DNA of 64,000 bases, from positions 1 through 64,000 of the IMG/VR virus record IMGVR_UViG_3300033145_003233; one strand, 5' to 3'. The DNA is from a virus. The notes beneath the pieces were generated by a model. The model worked only from the letters and a program-made list of their open reading frames with translations. It did not search any database and had not been told where the DNA came from. Position 1 is the first letter of the stretch; every line of letters begins with the position of its first letter. A program made the translations under genes and the position numbers. Shown here piece by piece: positions 1-7,636 of the stretch.

Positions 1-1293
1 ACAAATAACATTTGTAGGTGTTCCACCTGGAGTATCTAGACTACATAAAATAATATTACCTTCAGGAGCATCTTCCTGACAATAAGCTTTCTTACCATAT
101 GCAGAAACACCTGAAGTTCCTGACGAACCACTGCTACCAGAAGAACCACTACTACCAGATGTGCCAGAAGAACCTGATGTTCCACTACTACCTGAAGACC
201 CACTACTACCTGAAGAACCTGAGCTACCTGACGTTCCGCTACTACCTGAACTTCCAGAAGAACCACTACTACCTGACGAACCAGATGTTCCACTACTTCC
301 AGAGCTGCCTGACGAACCTGAGCTTCCGCTCGCTCCTTGTGCTCCTGACGAACCTGAACTTCCTGATGAACCTGAACTTCCTGAACTACCAGAGGTTCCA
401 CTACTCCCAGATGTGCCTGACGAACCACTACTACCAGAACTTCCACTACTACCCGATGTCCCCGAAGAACCTGAAGAACCGCTATCACCCTGCGCCCCTG
501 AAGAACCACTGCTGCCAGAGGAACCTGAAGAGCCTGAAGAACCGCTATCACCCTGCGCCCCAGAAGAACCACTACTGCCCGAAGAACCTGATGAACCGCT
601 ACTGCCCGATGTTCCTGAACTACCCGAAGAACCCGAACTTCCACTATCTCCTGCTGCCCCAGAAGAACCACTACTTCCCGATGAACCAGAGCTTCCACTA
701 CTACCAGAAGTTCCTGATGTACCTCCCCCACCGCCACCTGCTGAGATAGCAGTATCTGCATAATCTCCCACATACACATAGCAAGTAATTTTAAGACTAG
801 TTACACTAGCAAGTTCTCCAGAGCCAGGAACATGAGTAGTTTGAAGCATAACTATTCCAGCATAATAATCTACATCCCAAACCCCTGTAGTAGGACTAAT
901 TTCAGCATTATTCTGATCATATAATCTTGCCTGATATCCATATGAAGGAGCAGCAGTCGTAGAATGAGGAACATCTGTAGGAGCTATCCATGGTTTAATA
1001 AACACTCCTCCATCGCTCAAATACCAAGCCTCGCCATTACTACCACCTATTTCTGTCAAAGTAGCATGAACATATCTTTTCACAGAAGTAATGCTAGGAC
1101 TACCAGCTAATCCAACAGCCGTAGCTTCATCTACAGCATAATCTACAGTATCAGCCCATACATCACTTGTTCTTAATGAATGCGCAGATTTATACAATGC
1201 CTCATAGTTAGCCTGATTAGCCTCAGTATTAGTCTTGCTAAACGCATGAGCATAAGCTTTAGCTCTTTTAAATGCATCACTAGGTGTTGCCAT
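1..1293 (-). CDS. Collagen-like tail fibre or adhesin, C-terminus cut by window edge
   Basis: The frame runs open from ATG at 1293 to the left edge (431 codons, no stop). Residues 1-175 form a non-repetitive N-terminal domain starting MATPSDAFKRAKAYAHAF. A GGGGGG stretch follows, then about 200 residues of Gly-Ser-Ser / Gly-Thr-Ser-Gly triplets with several Gly-Ala-Gln-Gly-Asp units. At the edge begins a module reading KAYCQEDAPEGN that is also found twice in the next fibre gene. Gly-X-Y repeats of this type are common in phage fibres and let linkers trimerise or vary in length. The start overlaps the preceding stop by one base (TAATG), so the two are co-translated. A role in host attachment is inferred from architecture only. 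Confidence 0.8.
   Translation of the reverse strand, partial: MATPSDAFKRAKAYAHAFSKTNTEANQANYEALYKSAHSLRTSDVWADTVDYAVDEATAVGLAGSPSITSVKRYVHATLTEIGGSNGEAWYLSDGGVFIKPWIAPTDVPHSTTAAPSYGYQARLYDQNNAEISPTTGVWDVDYYAGIVMLQTTHVPGSGELASVTSLKITCYVYVGDYADTAISAGGGGGGTSGTSGSSGSSGSSGSSGSSGAAGDSGSSGSSGSSGTSGSSGSSGSSGSSGSSGAQGDSGSSGSSGSSGSSGSSGAQGDSGSSGSSGTSGSSGSSGSSGSSGTSGSSGTSGSSGSSGSSGSSGSSGAQGASGSSGSSGSSGSSGTSGSSGSSGSSGSSGSSGTSGSSGSSGSSGSSGSSGTSGSSGTSGSSGSSGSSGSSGTSGVSAYGKKAYCQEDAPEGNIILCSLDTPGGTPTNVIC
121..735 (-). repeat. GSS/GTS/GAQGD-coding repeat tract of the first fibre gene
   Basis: Nine-base units encoding Gly-Ser-Ser or Gly-Thr-Ser repeat across about 600 bases, with interspersed Gly-Ala-Gln-Gly-Asp. 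The tract creates long spurious open frames on the other strand and in other frames. Such repeats change length readily by recombination or polymerase slippage. Confidence 0.9.
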
Positions 1294-1466
1294 TATTTAC
1301 TCTCTAACTCACTTTCTGTATTATCTAAATAATTTTGTATAGCAACCCTCAATCTATTTAAATCATTTCTAGAAAAACAATATCCATCACTTTTTTCTTC
1401 TCTCTTAACAATCAACCAATGTTTATCAGACATGTCTGATTGTTTTATTTCAAATTGATAAATCAT
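1293..1466 (-). CDS. Small hypothetical protein, 57 aa, between the fibre genes
   Basis: ATG at 1466 lies just after the stop of the upstream fibre gene (1473), and its TAA overlaps the ATG of the next gene. The tight packing argues that it is real. The product starts MIYQFEIKQSDMSDKHWLIV and is charged and soluble, with no motif I recognise. It could be a small chaperone or connector for the fibres, but nothing in the sequence shows this. Confidence 0.6.
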   Translation of the reverse strand: MIYQFEIKQSDMSDKHWLIVKREEKSDGYCFSRNDLNRLRVAIQNYLDNTESELESK

Positions 1467-1472
1467 AATATT

Positions 1473-4400
1473 TTAACTCCAAGTAGTAATTTCTATTTTA
1501 GCCATTTCTACACTGCTCGCATCGTGCATCGTAATCTTTAACCATATTCCCCATCCTGGCCCAGTTCCAACAGCAGTAAAACCTCCTGTTCCAAGGGTAA
1601 AATCTAAACTAGGCATAGTTGTCCCAGGATTAACCCTACATCCGTCTCCATTATTTAAAGCTCCCCCTCCATATAATTCGTTACAATTATACCAATCAGT
1701 TCCATCTAAACTAATTTCTATAATAACATCATCATCTGTTAAATTTTGTTCTGTAACTCCAGTAATATTAAATGTACCATTAGAATGAGCAGTCCCATTA
1801 TGCCACATCCCCCTATAAAAATATCTGTCATTTGCGAGAGAAGAATAATCTGGTTGACTACCAGAACTAGGTTCATAAGCTCCATAATTTACAGATGGAT
1901 AAAATAATTTTGTTCCCTCCCCCACTTGTAACCCCTGACCATCATCAGCAGAAGCTAAGCTAGCTGTGCTATCCCAAGGAGTAGATAAATCATCCTCTAA
2001 TCTCTCATCTTCACTTGTAAAATCTTCCACAATCGCCGTAGAATTATCATTATAAGTATCTATGATAATGGAAGCATTAGCAGAATTAGTATTAGCTCCA
2101 TATCCACTCCAATCCCGAGTATCTGCATATATATTTGCTGTAGTCGTCATAGTATATAGATTAGAACTGCTGATAGTTAAAGCAGCATTAGAATAAGAAG
2201 CATTAACATTATTATAAACATTCGTCCAACTTGTTAAATCTCCTCCAGTTATACTATCAGTAGATATTCCATACTCAGTACATACTAATCTAGCAAAAGT
2301 AGAAAGATAAGTATCTGAATTCATATAATCTAAATCAGCAATAGCCCCTGTAAAAGTGCTACCAGTATCATAATAATAAACGCCTGACTTACGCAAAATG
2401 ACAGGAGTATTCTCTGCTATAGTTACTCCAGATATTGCTTGAGCATTAGGCTCAAGGTCATAAAAAATATTATTTTGTGTATATGTTTGATCCCCATCTC
2501 CAGCATCATGATGGATAATCTCAACACTAAATCTGCCCGATTGTAAAGTATCAAGTATAGTGTCAATATTAAACGTCACTGTTATAATCCCCTTATATTG
2601 ATCAGTATCTGCTGCCCAACTAGTTACTTCTATTTGAATATTGTCTACTGTGACATCAGTATTCCCTGTAATAGCAGCAGTAGTATGAGTTGCTAAAGTA
2701 CTTACTCCATCAGCATCATATACATTAACTTCTATAGTCGTTGTAGAATTATCTTTAAAACTACATGTATTAGAATTAGAACTATAAACACAACTAGCGA
2801 CAGAAGCCCTGATAGCACTTACTGTATCTCCTCCCGACCAGCTTCCTATATTAAAAGGATTACCTTCACCAGTCGGAGCCGCCACAAGTCTGCTAGTTAC
2901 ATTCTTATCATCCACTCTACAATCATTCGTTCCATTATTATCATCAAAATTAGAGACATAAGATGGAGGAGGAACATACACATTTACTTCCCCACTTACA
3001 CAATCTTTTGCCTGAACTGTAGCTCCTTTAAAATTGATAGTAGTTACATTTCCACAAATTAAACTGCCCTCATCTTCTACATTTAAAGACCATCCTCCAA
3101 AATCATGCCCATGTAAGTCATCAGCATTATTAGAAGGGCCACCAACCAATCCCCAATATTGATCTGTATTTAAATGATAATATTCCCCAACCTCTCCTCC
3201 TTGAATACCCACTAGCTCACTATGATCTATAGTAGTATTAATCCATACCGAACCACTCCATTTTAAATATTCATTTGTTTGAAGGTCTATAAGAGAGACA
3301 TCATATAAATCTGACATATTTAAATAACTAGAAGTAAGATCGAATATAGTTGTGCAATAATAATTACCTCCTATTTCTACAATTGTTATTTCATCTCCAT
3401 CATATAGACGAGGGGTTGCCGCATTTAAATCTTCATCTACTGAAGGGTTACTTCCGACAATCAAACAAATAACATTTGCTGGAGTACCGTCTGGAGTATC
3501 TAAATTACATAAAATAACATTTCCTTCAGAAGCATCTTCCTGACAATAAGCTTTTCTACCAGAACCTGAACCGGAAGTGCCGGAACTACCAGCTGAACCA
3601 GAGCTACCTGAACTACCTGATGAACCTGAGCTACCCGAAGTTCCACTACTTCCTGAGCTACCAGAAGTTCCTGAGCTTCCTGAGCTACCACTACTACCTG
3701 ATGTACCGGAGCTACCACTACTACCTGATGAACCTGAGCTACCACTACTACCTGATGTACCGGAGCTACCACTACTACCTGATGTACCGGAGCTACCACT
3801 ACTACCTGATGTACCGGAGCTACCAGCCTCTCCTCCTCCAAACGGAACTCCATTTCCCCAGTATTCATCACAAACAGAAGGATTTCCTAAAACACTAGGA
3901 TTAGCAGGAGGAGTATCATTCCTAAAATATAATAGTCCATTATCAGTATCTAAAAAACTAAATCCTTCTAGTTCATCTATATAATCACAAAGTTCGTTAA
4001 CAGGGCCTTGTACGTCTACACTAAATGAAACACCATCTTGACCTGAGCTACCGGAGCTACCACTACTACCTGAGCTACCACTACTACCTGAGCTACCAGA
4101 GCTACCACTGCTACCTGATGTCCCTGCCGAAGGAATACTAAATATTGTCGTACAATAGTAAACGCTATTTATTTCTACAACTGTAATTTTATCACCATCA
4201 AACAAACGAGGTATAGCATTATTTAAATCTTCATCTACTGAAGGATTGTTACCTGCTATAAAACAAATAACATTTATAAGTGTTCCACCTGGAGTATCTA
4301 GACTACATAAAATAATATTACCTTCAGAAGCATCTTCCTGACAATAAGCCACAGTGCCGATGCCGCTGCCCGTACCCGAAGTCCCAGAAGAACCAGCACT

Positions 4401-5039
4401 TCCCGATGTCCCACTACTGCCAGCACTTCCACCAGCACCTGTCCCTGAATGAACGTGACAACAATCAGCATTACTACCATCAAGTAATTTTCTAAAATTA
4501 ACTATTATGAAAGGGTCTTCATCATCTATATGTTCTAAAAGAGTGTGTGCTTCATCGTGAGCTTTAGTAACAGTATCCTCAATTGTAGCTCCATCAGAAG
4601 ATACATCTGATAATTGATTAATGCTTCCATCTTTTCTTACATACTCATCTATCTCCAAACCATTAATAGCATTATCTATTCCGGTTTGTAATTCAGAATC
4701 TGTTATAAGAGTAGAATGAGTATGTAAACTATCTGCATCAGAGGAAGGTCCTATCGTTAGAATATCTAATCCGCTATGAGTATGAACCTCTAAAGCCCTA
4801 TCATCATGAGTATGCATATACCCAGTAGTAGATATTCTAGGAGGATCTGTTCCTACTCCAACTAGAAGATTTCTATAAACATCAGAAGCAGCCAACCTCT
4901 CAGGAGTGGTGTAGTCTAATGCTTCAATTGTTTCTCCTGGTTGTATCCACGACATCCCCGGTATATCAAAAATTCTTAATCTAACCGGAGAAACATTGGT
5001 TATTTCCCAAGATTCTCTCGGATGCTGAATGTCCGCCAT
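1473..5039 (-). CDS. Large fibre protein with collagen-like linkers and duplicated cysteine modules (1188 aa)
   Basis: The N-terminal ~200 residues contain repeated His-Thr-His / His-Ser segments (EVHTHSG, LHTHS, CCHVHSG) typical of virion-anchoring fibre regions. Three Gly-Ser-Ser/Thr linkers follow, separating two copies of a ~70-residue module (AYCQEDASEGN ... LDTP.GTP.NVIC ... YYCTTIF) and a unique segment. The C-terminal half is beta-rich and Asn/Thr/Ser-rich, as in receptor-binding fibre domains. There is no signal peptide, as expected for a virion protein. The gene is preceded by a leader of about 100 bases after a terminator and carries a conserved AAGGTTTTAGCCATT block (5121-5139). 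Function is inferred from composition and architecture. Confidence 0.8.
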   Translation of the reverse strand: MADIQHPRESWEITNVSPVRLRIFDIPGMSWIQPGETIEALDYTTPERLAASDVYRNLLVGVGTDPPRISTTGYMHTHDDRALEVHTHSGLDILTIGPSSDADSLHTHSTLITDSELQTGIDNAINGLEIDEYVRKDGSINQLSDVSSDGATIEDTVTKAHDEAHTLLEHIDDEDPFIIVNFRKLLDGSNADCCHVHSGTGAGGSAGSSGTSGSAGSSGTSGTGSGIGTVAYCQEDASEGNIILCSLDTPGGTLINVICFIAGNNPSVDEDLNNAIPRLFDGDKITVVEINSVYYCTTIFSIPSAGTSGSSGSSGSSGSSGSSGSSGSSGSSGQDGVSFSVDVQGPVNELCDYIDELEGFSFLDTDNGLLYFRNDTPPANPSVLGNPSVCDEYWGNGVPFGGGEAGSSGTSGSSGSSGTSGSSGSSGTSGSSGSSGSSGSSGSSGTSGSSGSSGSSGTSGSSGSSGTSGSSGSSGSSGSSGSAGSSGTSGSGSGRKAYCQEDASEGNVILCNLDTPDGTPANVICLIVGSNPSVDEDLNAATPRLYDGDEITIVEIGGNYYCTTIFDLTSSYLNMSDLYDVSLIDLQTNEYLKWSGSVWINTTIDHSELVGIQGGEVGEYYHLNTDQYWGLVGGPSNNADDLHGHDFGGWSLNVEDEGSLICGNVTTINFKGATVQAKDCVSGEVNVYVPPPSYVSNFDDNNGTNDCRVDDKNVTSRLVAAPTGEGNPFNIGSWSGGDTVSAIRASVASCVYSSNSNTCSFKDNSTTTIEVNVYDADGVSTLATHTTAAITGNTDVTVDNIQIEVTSWAADTDQYKGIITVTFNIDTILDTLQSGRFSVEIIHHDAGDGDQTYTQNNIFYDLEPNAQAISGVTIAENTPVILRKSGVYYYDTGSTFTGAIADLDYMNSDTYLSTFARLVCTEYGISTDSITGGDLTSWTNVYNNVNASYSNAALTISSSNLYTMTTTANIYADTRDWSGYGANTNSANASIIIDTYNDNSTAIVEDFTSEDERLEDDLSTPWDSTASLASADDGQGLQVGEGTKLFYPSVNYGAYEPSSGSQPDYSSLANDRYFYRGMWHNGTAHSNGTFNITGVTEQNLTDDDVIIEISLDGTDWYNCNELYGGGALNNGDGCRVNPGTTMPSLDFTLGTGGFTAVGTGPGWGIWLKITMHDASSVEMAKIEITTWS
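3340..3560 (-). repeat. Cysteine module copy (YCQEDASEGN...YYCTTIF), second copy in the 1188-aa fibre
   Basis: This segment encodes the same module as 4138-4352, with about one residue in four changed, and matches the partial copy at 1-105 in the neighbouring fibre gene. Conserved Cys pairs (YC, LC, IC, YYC) suggest a compact domain. Each copy follows a Gly-Ser linker. Confidence 0.85.
4138..4352 (-). repeat. Cysteine module copy (YCQEDASEGN...YYCTTIF), first copy in the 1188-aa fibre
   Basis: This is the partner of the copy at 3340-3560. Sequences outside the module and linkers are unrelated, so the module seems to move or duplicate as a unit together with its linkers. Confidence 0.85.
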
Positions 5040-5120
5040 ATTTAAATTCTCTTATACATCTTAAGTTATCAGGTAATTAATTAATTTTCAGGTACTTAGT
5101 TATATCCTTTTTAATTCTAT

Positions 5121-5139
5121 CTAAAATGGCTAAAACCTT
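5121..5139 (-). promoter_or_regulatory. Conserved AAGGTTTTAGCCATT block upstream of the fibre gene
   Basis: Read on the minus strand, the block AAGGTTTTAGCCATTTTAG is nearly the same as one upstream of the gene starting at 37809 and similar to one upstream of the gene at 57880. It lies between a terminator and the fibre start, where a promoter is needed. No good -10 hexamer sits at 17-20 bases here, so it may be an activator site or a diverged promoter. Confidence 0.4.
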
Positions 5140-5164
5140 GTTTTTTCTAGGTTTGAAACAGGAT

Positions 5165-5193
5165 AAAAAAAACCGTGACTATGAATCACGGTT
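5165..5193 (-). terminator. Rho-independent terminator (minus)
   Basis: An 8-bp stem AACCGTGA/TCACGGTT with a 7-nt loop is followed on the minus strand by a run of eight T. It ends transcription coming from the right before the fibre gene. Confidence 0.85.
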
Positions 5194-5268
5194 AGTAGAT
5201 AAATAAAAGACTCTTTCTTTCGAATATATTAAACTCGTTCAGTTATATAAATTTTCTAGTCTTCGTTC
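5165..5268 (-). ncRNA. Candidate small RNA of about 100 nt
   Basis: A promoter-like element (GGATTT, 18-nt spacer, TATAAT at 5274-5279) and a strong terminator (5165-5193) enclose about 100 bases with no open frame. The predicted RNA can close on itself through GTAG/CTAC and AAGACT/AGTCTT pairings and then ends in the terminator hairpin. Alternatively the promoter is spurious and this is only the trailer of the HicA-like gene. Confidence 0.4.
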
Positions 5269-5273
5269 TACCT

Positions 5274-5306
5274 ATTATACATTCAAAATAAAATGAAAAA
5301 TCCCTC
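5274..5306 (-). promoter_or_regulatory. Second-class promoter, GAGGGATTTTT - TATAAT
   Basis: On the minus strand GAGGGATTTTT at 5296-5306 is followed by an exact TATAAT at 5274-5279. Pattern and spacing match the other elements of this class at 18290, 25604, 33591, 37815, 40089 and 58873. Confidence 0.5.
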
Positions 5307-5355
5307 TCTTTTTATTTAAAAATATATAAAAAAAATGTCTTTAAATAGCCATAAA

Positions 5356-5592
5356 TTATTGCCAATTTATACCAAGATCCATTACTACTTGCCTGATAGT
5401 TCTGGGATCAGTATCACCCCTATTATTGCCAAGAGGAACAGCAACACTTCTTCCACTAGGACCAACCCATATTTCATGAGATCCCTTCCCAGGTCTAACA
5501 AATTTAGCTCCTAGGCTCTTTAATTTTTTAATAACCTTTCTAATATTATAAACAGGAAGGCCTGCATAAAGATATTTTTTATACCAGTTCAT
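5356..5592 (-). CDS. HicA-like mRNA interferase fold with N-terminal NWYKK tag (78 aa)
   Basis: Residues 14-75 match the HicA toxin pattern: a helix IRKVIKKLKSLGAKF, then the strand signature GKGSHEIW with the conserved His of the family, a VAVPLGNN strand, and a terminal TIRQVVMDLGI helix. HicA proteins bind and cleave mRNA and are normally paired with a HicB antitoxin. No HicB-like gene is adjacent. The first 13 residues (MNWYKKYLYAGLP) are an extra N-terminal segment shared with other tagged proteins here. There is no Shine-Dalgarno before the ATG. It could act as an injected or virion-carried RNA-binding protein, or be a degraded toxin. Confidence 0.7.
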   Translation of the reverse strand: MNWYKKYLYAGLPVYNIRKVIKKLKSLGAKFVRPGKGSHEIWVGPSGRSVAVPLGNNRGDTDPRTIRQVVMDLGINWQ

Positions 5593-5595
5593 ATT

Positions 5596-5814
5596 CTAAG
5601 CCATAGAAGGTGTTAATAACTCTGTATTTTGCCATTTTTTATTTTCAGGAGTGCCAAAATTCATAAATCTCTCTATTAATTCTTTTTGCACTTCACTAGG
5701 ATGGGGCCTTCTTCCCAACTTCTTTTCTAATTGCCTAGTAACTTCTTTCCAAGTTCCATAGGAGAAATCAGCCCAATCAGCAGTTTTTATTATTATTCTA
5801 CTATACCAATTCAT
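5596..5814 (-). CDS. Tagged hypothetical protein (MNWYSR, 72 aa)
   Basis: The product starts MNWYSRIIIKTADWADF, a variant of the NWYKK tag followed by an IKTA motif. The remainder (TWKEVTRQLEKKLGRRPHPSEVQKELIERF) looks helical and basic. It lies 3 bases upstream of the HicA-like gene and is transcribed with it. It does not resemble HicB, so I do not call it an antitoxin. Confidence 0.6.
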   Translation of the reverse strand: MNWYSRIIIKTADWADFSYGTWKEVTRQLEKKLGRRPHPSEVQKELIERFMNFGTPENKKWQNTELLTPSMA

Positions 5815-5870
5815 ATAATAATAATATTTCTACATTTTTTGACTTTTTCCTTTTTTTTTGGACATAAAAA

Positions 5871-5898
5871 ATAGCAGGACTATTACTAGTCCTGCTAT
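5871..5898 (-). terminator. Rho-independent terminator after the VWA gene
   Basis: A perfect 11-bp stem ATAGCAGGACT/AGTCCTGCTAT with a 6-nt loop, followed by six T on the minus strand. It lies about 50 bases past the stop of the VWA gene. Confidence 0.85.
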
Positions 5899-5947
5899 TC
5901 GGCCTACTGCACAACCCGTTTCCGAGTTCGAATCCCGCGTGCGAATT

Positions 5948-6586
5948 TTATGTCTTATCTTTATCCATAGCGGCTGTTCTGTCATCATCGGTGTAAGAAG
6001 CACTTCCTTTAGCCATATAGCATGTTGCATAACTTTTAACAGCACTCTTCATGCCCCGTACTCCTCCGGCAGAAGCTGCAAAATCAAGAGAATCACAAAC
6101 AGCAACTCCGAGACCACCGCCATCTTTAATAGCATCGCTATTGGCCCCGATAAAGGTAAATCCCCATCTGTTTTTCGTCTTCTTTTCTTCGATTAATTCG
6201 AAGACCTTATCTTTGGTGAATTCCCTACTTGAATTTTCCTCACCATCAGTAACGATAACAAACAAGACTCTTTCAGGTCTTTCATCCTCTTCTGCCGCAT
6301 CAAACTTTTCAGAGACGGCATTAATTGTTCTTCCGATCGCATCGAGCAGGGCCGTTGAGCCTCTGGGTTTTAACTCTATTTCGGAAACATCTGCAATAGG
6401 TGTGTCGCTGAAAACTTCTTCATACTGACTGTCAAAACGCACGAAAGTGACTAACATCTCTCCCTTATGCGTCTCTTTTTGATCCTTCAAAACTTCTTTT
6501 ATTGCTCCCGACATATCAGAAGCAATAGTGGACATCGACCCTGATCTATCCACGATAAAAACTAATTTTGCTAAACCTTGTTTCAT
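5948..6586 (-). CDS. von Willebrand factor A domain protein (212 aa)
   Basis: The whole protein is one VWA domain with a complete metal-ion-dependent adhesion site: DRSGS (Asp13, Ser15, Ser17), Thr78 in RGSTALLD, and Asp114 in TDGEENS. Such domains bind Mg2+ and a protein ligand and often act in chaperone or defence-type complexes. No TROVE, MoxR ATPase or Ter partner is nearby. The ATG has a good AAGGAG site and lies about 80 bases after a sigma70-like promoter (6673-6700). Base composition looks richer in GC than its neighbours, which may mean later acquisition. Confidence 0.85.
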   Translation of the reverse strand: MKQGLAKLVFIVDRSGSMSTIASDMSGAIKEVLKDQKETHKGEMLVTFVRFDSQYEEVFSDTPIADVSEIELKPRGSTALLDAIGRTINAVSEKFDAAEEDERPERVLFVIVTDGEENSSREFTKDKVFELIEEKKTKNRWGFTFIGANSDAIKDGGGLGVAVCDSLDFAASAGGVRGMKSAVKSYATCYMAKGSASYTDDDRTAAMDKDKT

Positions 6587-6635
6587 TTCAAATCTCCTTT
6601 ACTAACTCTAACTCTATACTAACACTAACTTTACA

Positions 6636-6660
6636 TTAAAAACCATTCCACACGAATGGT
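6636..6660 (-). terminator. Possible attenuator hairpin in the VWA leader
   Basis: In the leader between promoter and ATG, a 7-bp stem ACCATTC/GAATGGT with loop GTGTG is followed by a short T run. It is weaker than the other terminators and could be a conditional stop. Confidence 0.4.
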
Positions 6661-6672
6661 CAATCTTTCCCT

Positions 6673-6700
6673 ATTATACCATAAATTTTTCACTTTTCAA
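6673..6700 (-). promoter_or_regulatory. Sigma70-like promoter for the VWA gene (TTGAAAAGTGA class)
   Basis: TTGAAA at 6695-6700 and TATAAT at 6673-6678 are separated by 16 bases beginning AGTGAAAAA and ending ATGG, an extended -10. The spacer start is conserved in several promoters of this window. Confidence 0.8.
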
Positions 6701-6707
6701 GAAAAAA

Positions 6708-6784
6708 ATAAAAAGGCAGAACCCAACGAATCCTGCCTTTCTTCCCCGCCTCCATGTCCCCCCAGAAAACATATCTTCATTCTC
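6708..6784 (-). ncRNA. Candidate small RNA of about 75 nt
   Basis: The promoter at 6791-6818 is followed only 50-80 bases later by a full terminator (6712-6740), with no open frame between. The RNA would carry a G-rich segment TCTGGGGGG and the run TGGAGGC, the latter also present in the candidate at 7637-7748. It may instead be only the trailer of the sulfotransferase gene. Confidence 0.4.
6712..6740 (-). terminator. Rho-independent terminator
   Basis: An 8-bp stem AAAGGCAG/CTGCCTTT with a 13-nt loop, followed by a T-rich tract on the minus strand. It separates the sulfotransferase transcript from the VWA promoter. Confidence 0.8.
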
Positions 6785-6790
6785 CATGTT

Positions 6791-6818
6791 ATTATACCAT
6801 TATTTTTTCACTTTACAA
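6791..6818 (-). promoter_or_regulatory. Sigma70-like promoter, TTGTAAAGTGA class
   Basis: TTGTAA at 6813-6818, 16-base spacer starting AGTGAAAAA and ending ATGG, and TATAAT at 6791-6796. It overlaps the stop codon of the sulfotransferase gene, so it is an independent start within the gene's tail. Confidence 0.75.
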
Positions 6819-7568
6819 GTTTATTTTTAAAATATTTGACATTTCATTATAAAACCTGATATCATATTTATTCATTTGTCTTAATAACTTACGAACTTTT
6901 TTATCTTTCCATCCAACTCTAGGCTTATTCTTCGAAACATTACTCCTTTTTAGAGATTTTTTCTTCCATCCTAATTTATCACTTAATTTCTTAAAATCAT
7001 TAACATAATTCTCTTGAAAACCTACAAAATAATAATTATTCAAAAGATTGTACTTTGCTGCTTCATAAAATTTCTCCATTTCATCTTCAGAATATTTCTT
7101 TTTCCTTGAAGTGTAAATATATGTATATTTTATTCCTGGCACTCTAATAATATTAGAAAGATCTTCTAATCCCGATAGCATCTTTACCATTACATTACAA
7201 TGCATATCATTTTTTAAAACATAGCTCAAAAAAGAAATTATATTCCCCCTAGCTTTCTTTATCCATAATTCTCTGCGATAAGAGGTATTTGTAGTAAAAA
7301 TAGTTTTATTAAAAAAAGATTTCCATCTTGATATAGGATTTCTTAAAAAAGTAATATATTTAATATCTTTGGTATCTGGAAAATATTTATGACACCCATA
7401 AGCCACATGCCCTACAGCAAATTTATATTTGTCTGGATAAGAAGGAGGAGGATCACTGTATTCTTTCCTATGAAACCTTGTAACGGTTCTCTTTCTGCGA
7501 TATTCTTTATAAGAATATTCTATTAAAGCCCTACCACCTGTCCTCGGTATATGTGTGAAAATTATCAT
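6813..7568 (-). CDS. Sulfotransferase family protein (251 aa)
   Basis: The start IIFTHIPRTGGRAL (residues 2-15) is the 5'-phosphosulfate-binding loop, and TFLRNPISRWKSFF (73-86) is the 3'-phosphate-binding motif, both typical of the PAPS-dependent sulfotransferase_2 family. These enzymes move sulfate from PAPS to a carbohydrate or other hydroxyl. There is no signal peptide or membrane segment, so a cytoplasmic role is expected, such as modifying a host glycan precursor or small molecule. A perfect 15-bp inverted repeat lies between its start and the terminator upstream. Family assignment is firm, the substrate unknown. Confidence 0.8.
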   Translation of the reverse strand: MIIFTHIPRTGGRALIEYSYKEYRRKRTVTRFHRKEYSDPPPSYPDKYKFAVGHVAYGCHKYFPDTKDIKYITFLRNPISRWKSFFNKTIFTTNTSYRRELWIKKARGNIISFLSYVLKNDMHCNVMVKMLSGLEDLSNIIRVPGIKYTYIYTSRKKKYSEDEMEKFYEAAKYNLLNNYYFVGFQENYVNDFKKLSDKLGWKKKSLKRSNVSKNKPRVGWKDKKVRKLLRQMNKYDIRFYNEMSNILKINL

Positions 7569-7581
7569 AAAGACCTTTTAA

Positions 7582-7629
7582 ATAGTTACCATACAACTAT
7601 GAGAATTAAAAGATTTGTATGGTAACTAT
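7582..7629. repeat. Perfect 15-bp inverted repeat upstream of the sulfotransferase gene
   Basis: ATAGTTACCATACAA (7582-7596) and its exact complement (7615-7629) flank 18 bases. It lies in the leader just upstream of the AAAAGG site and ATG. It can be an operator for a dimeric repressor or an mRNA hairpin that limits translation. Confidence 0.8.
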
Positions 7630-7636
7630 ATATCGA

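Noticed and set aside
99-763. Long open frames on the plus strand through the fibre repeat region
   Set aside because: They come from the periodic Gly-Ser codons of the minus-strand gene; the translated frames are low-complexity and lack ribosome sites.
3577-3984. Plus-strand open frame rich in Pro-Glu-Leu
   Set aside because: A mirror of the collagen-like coding repeats on the minus strand, with no start signals.
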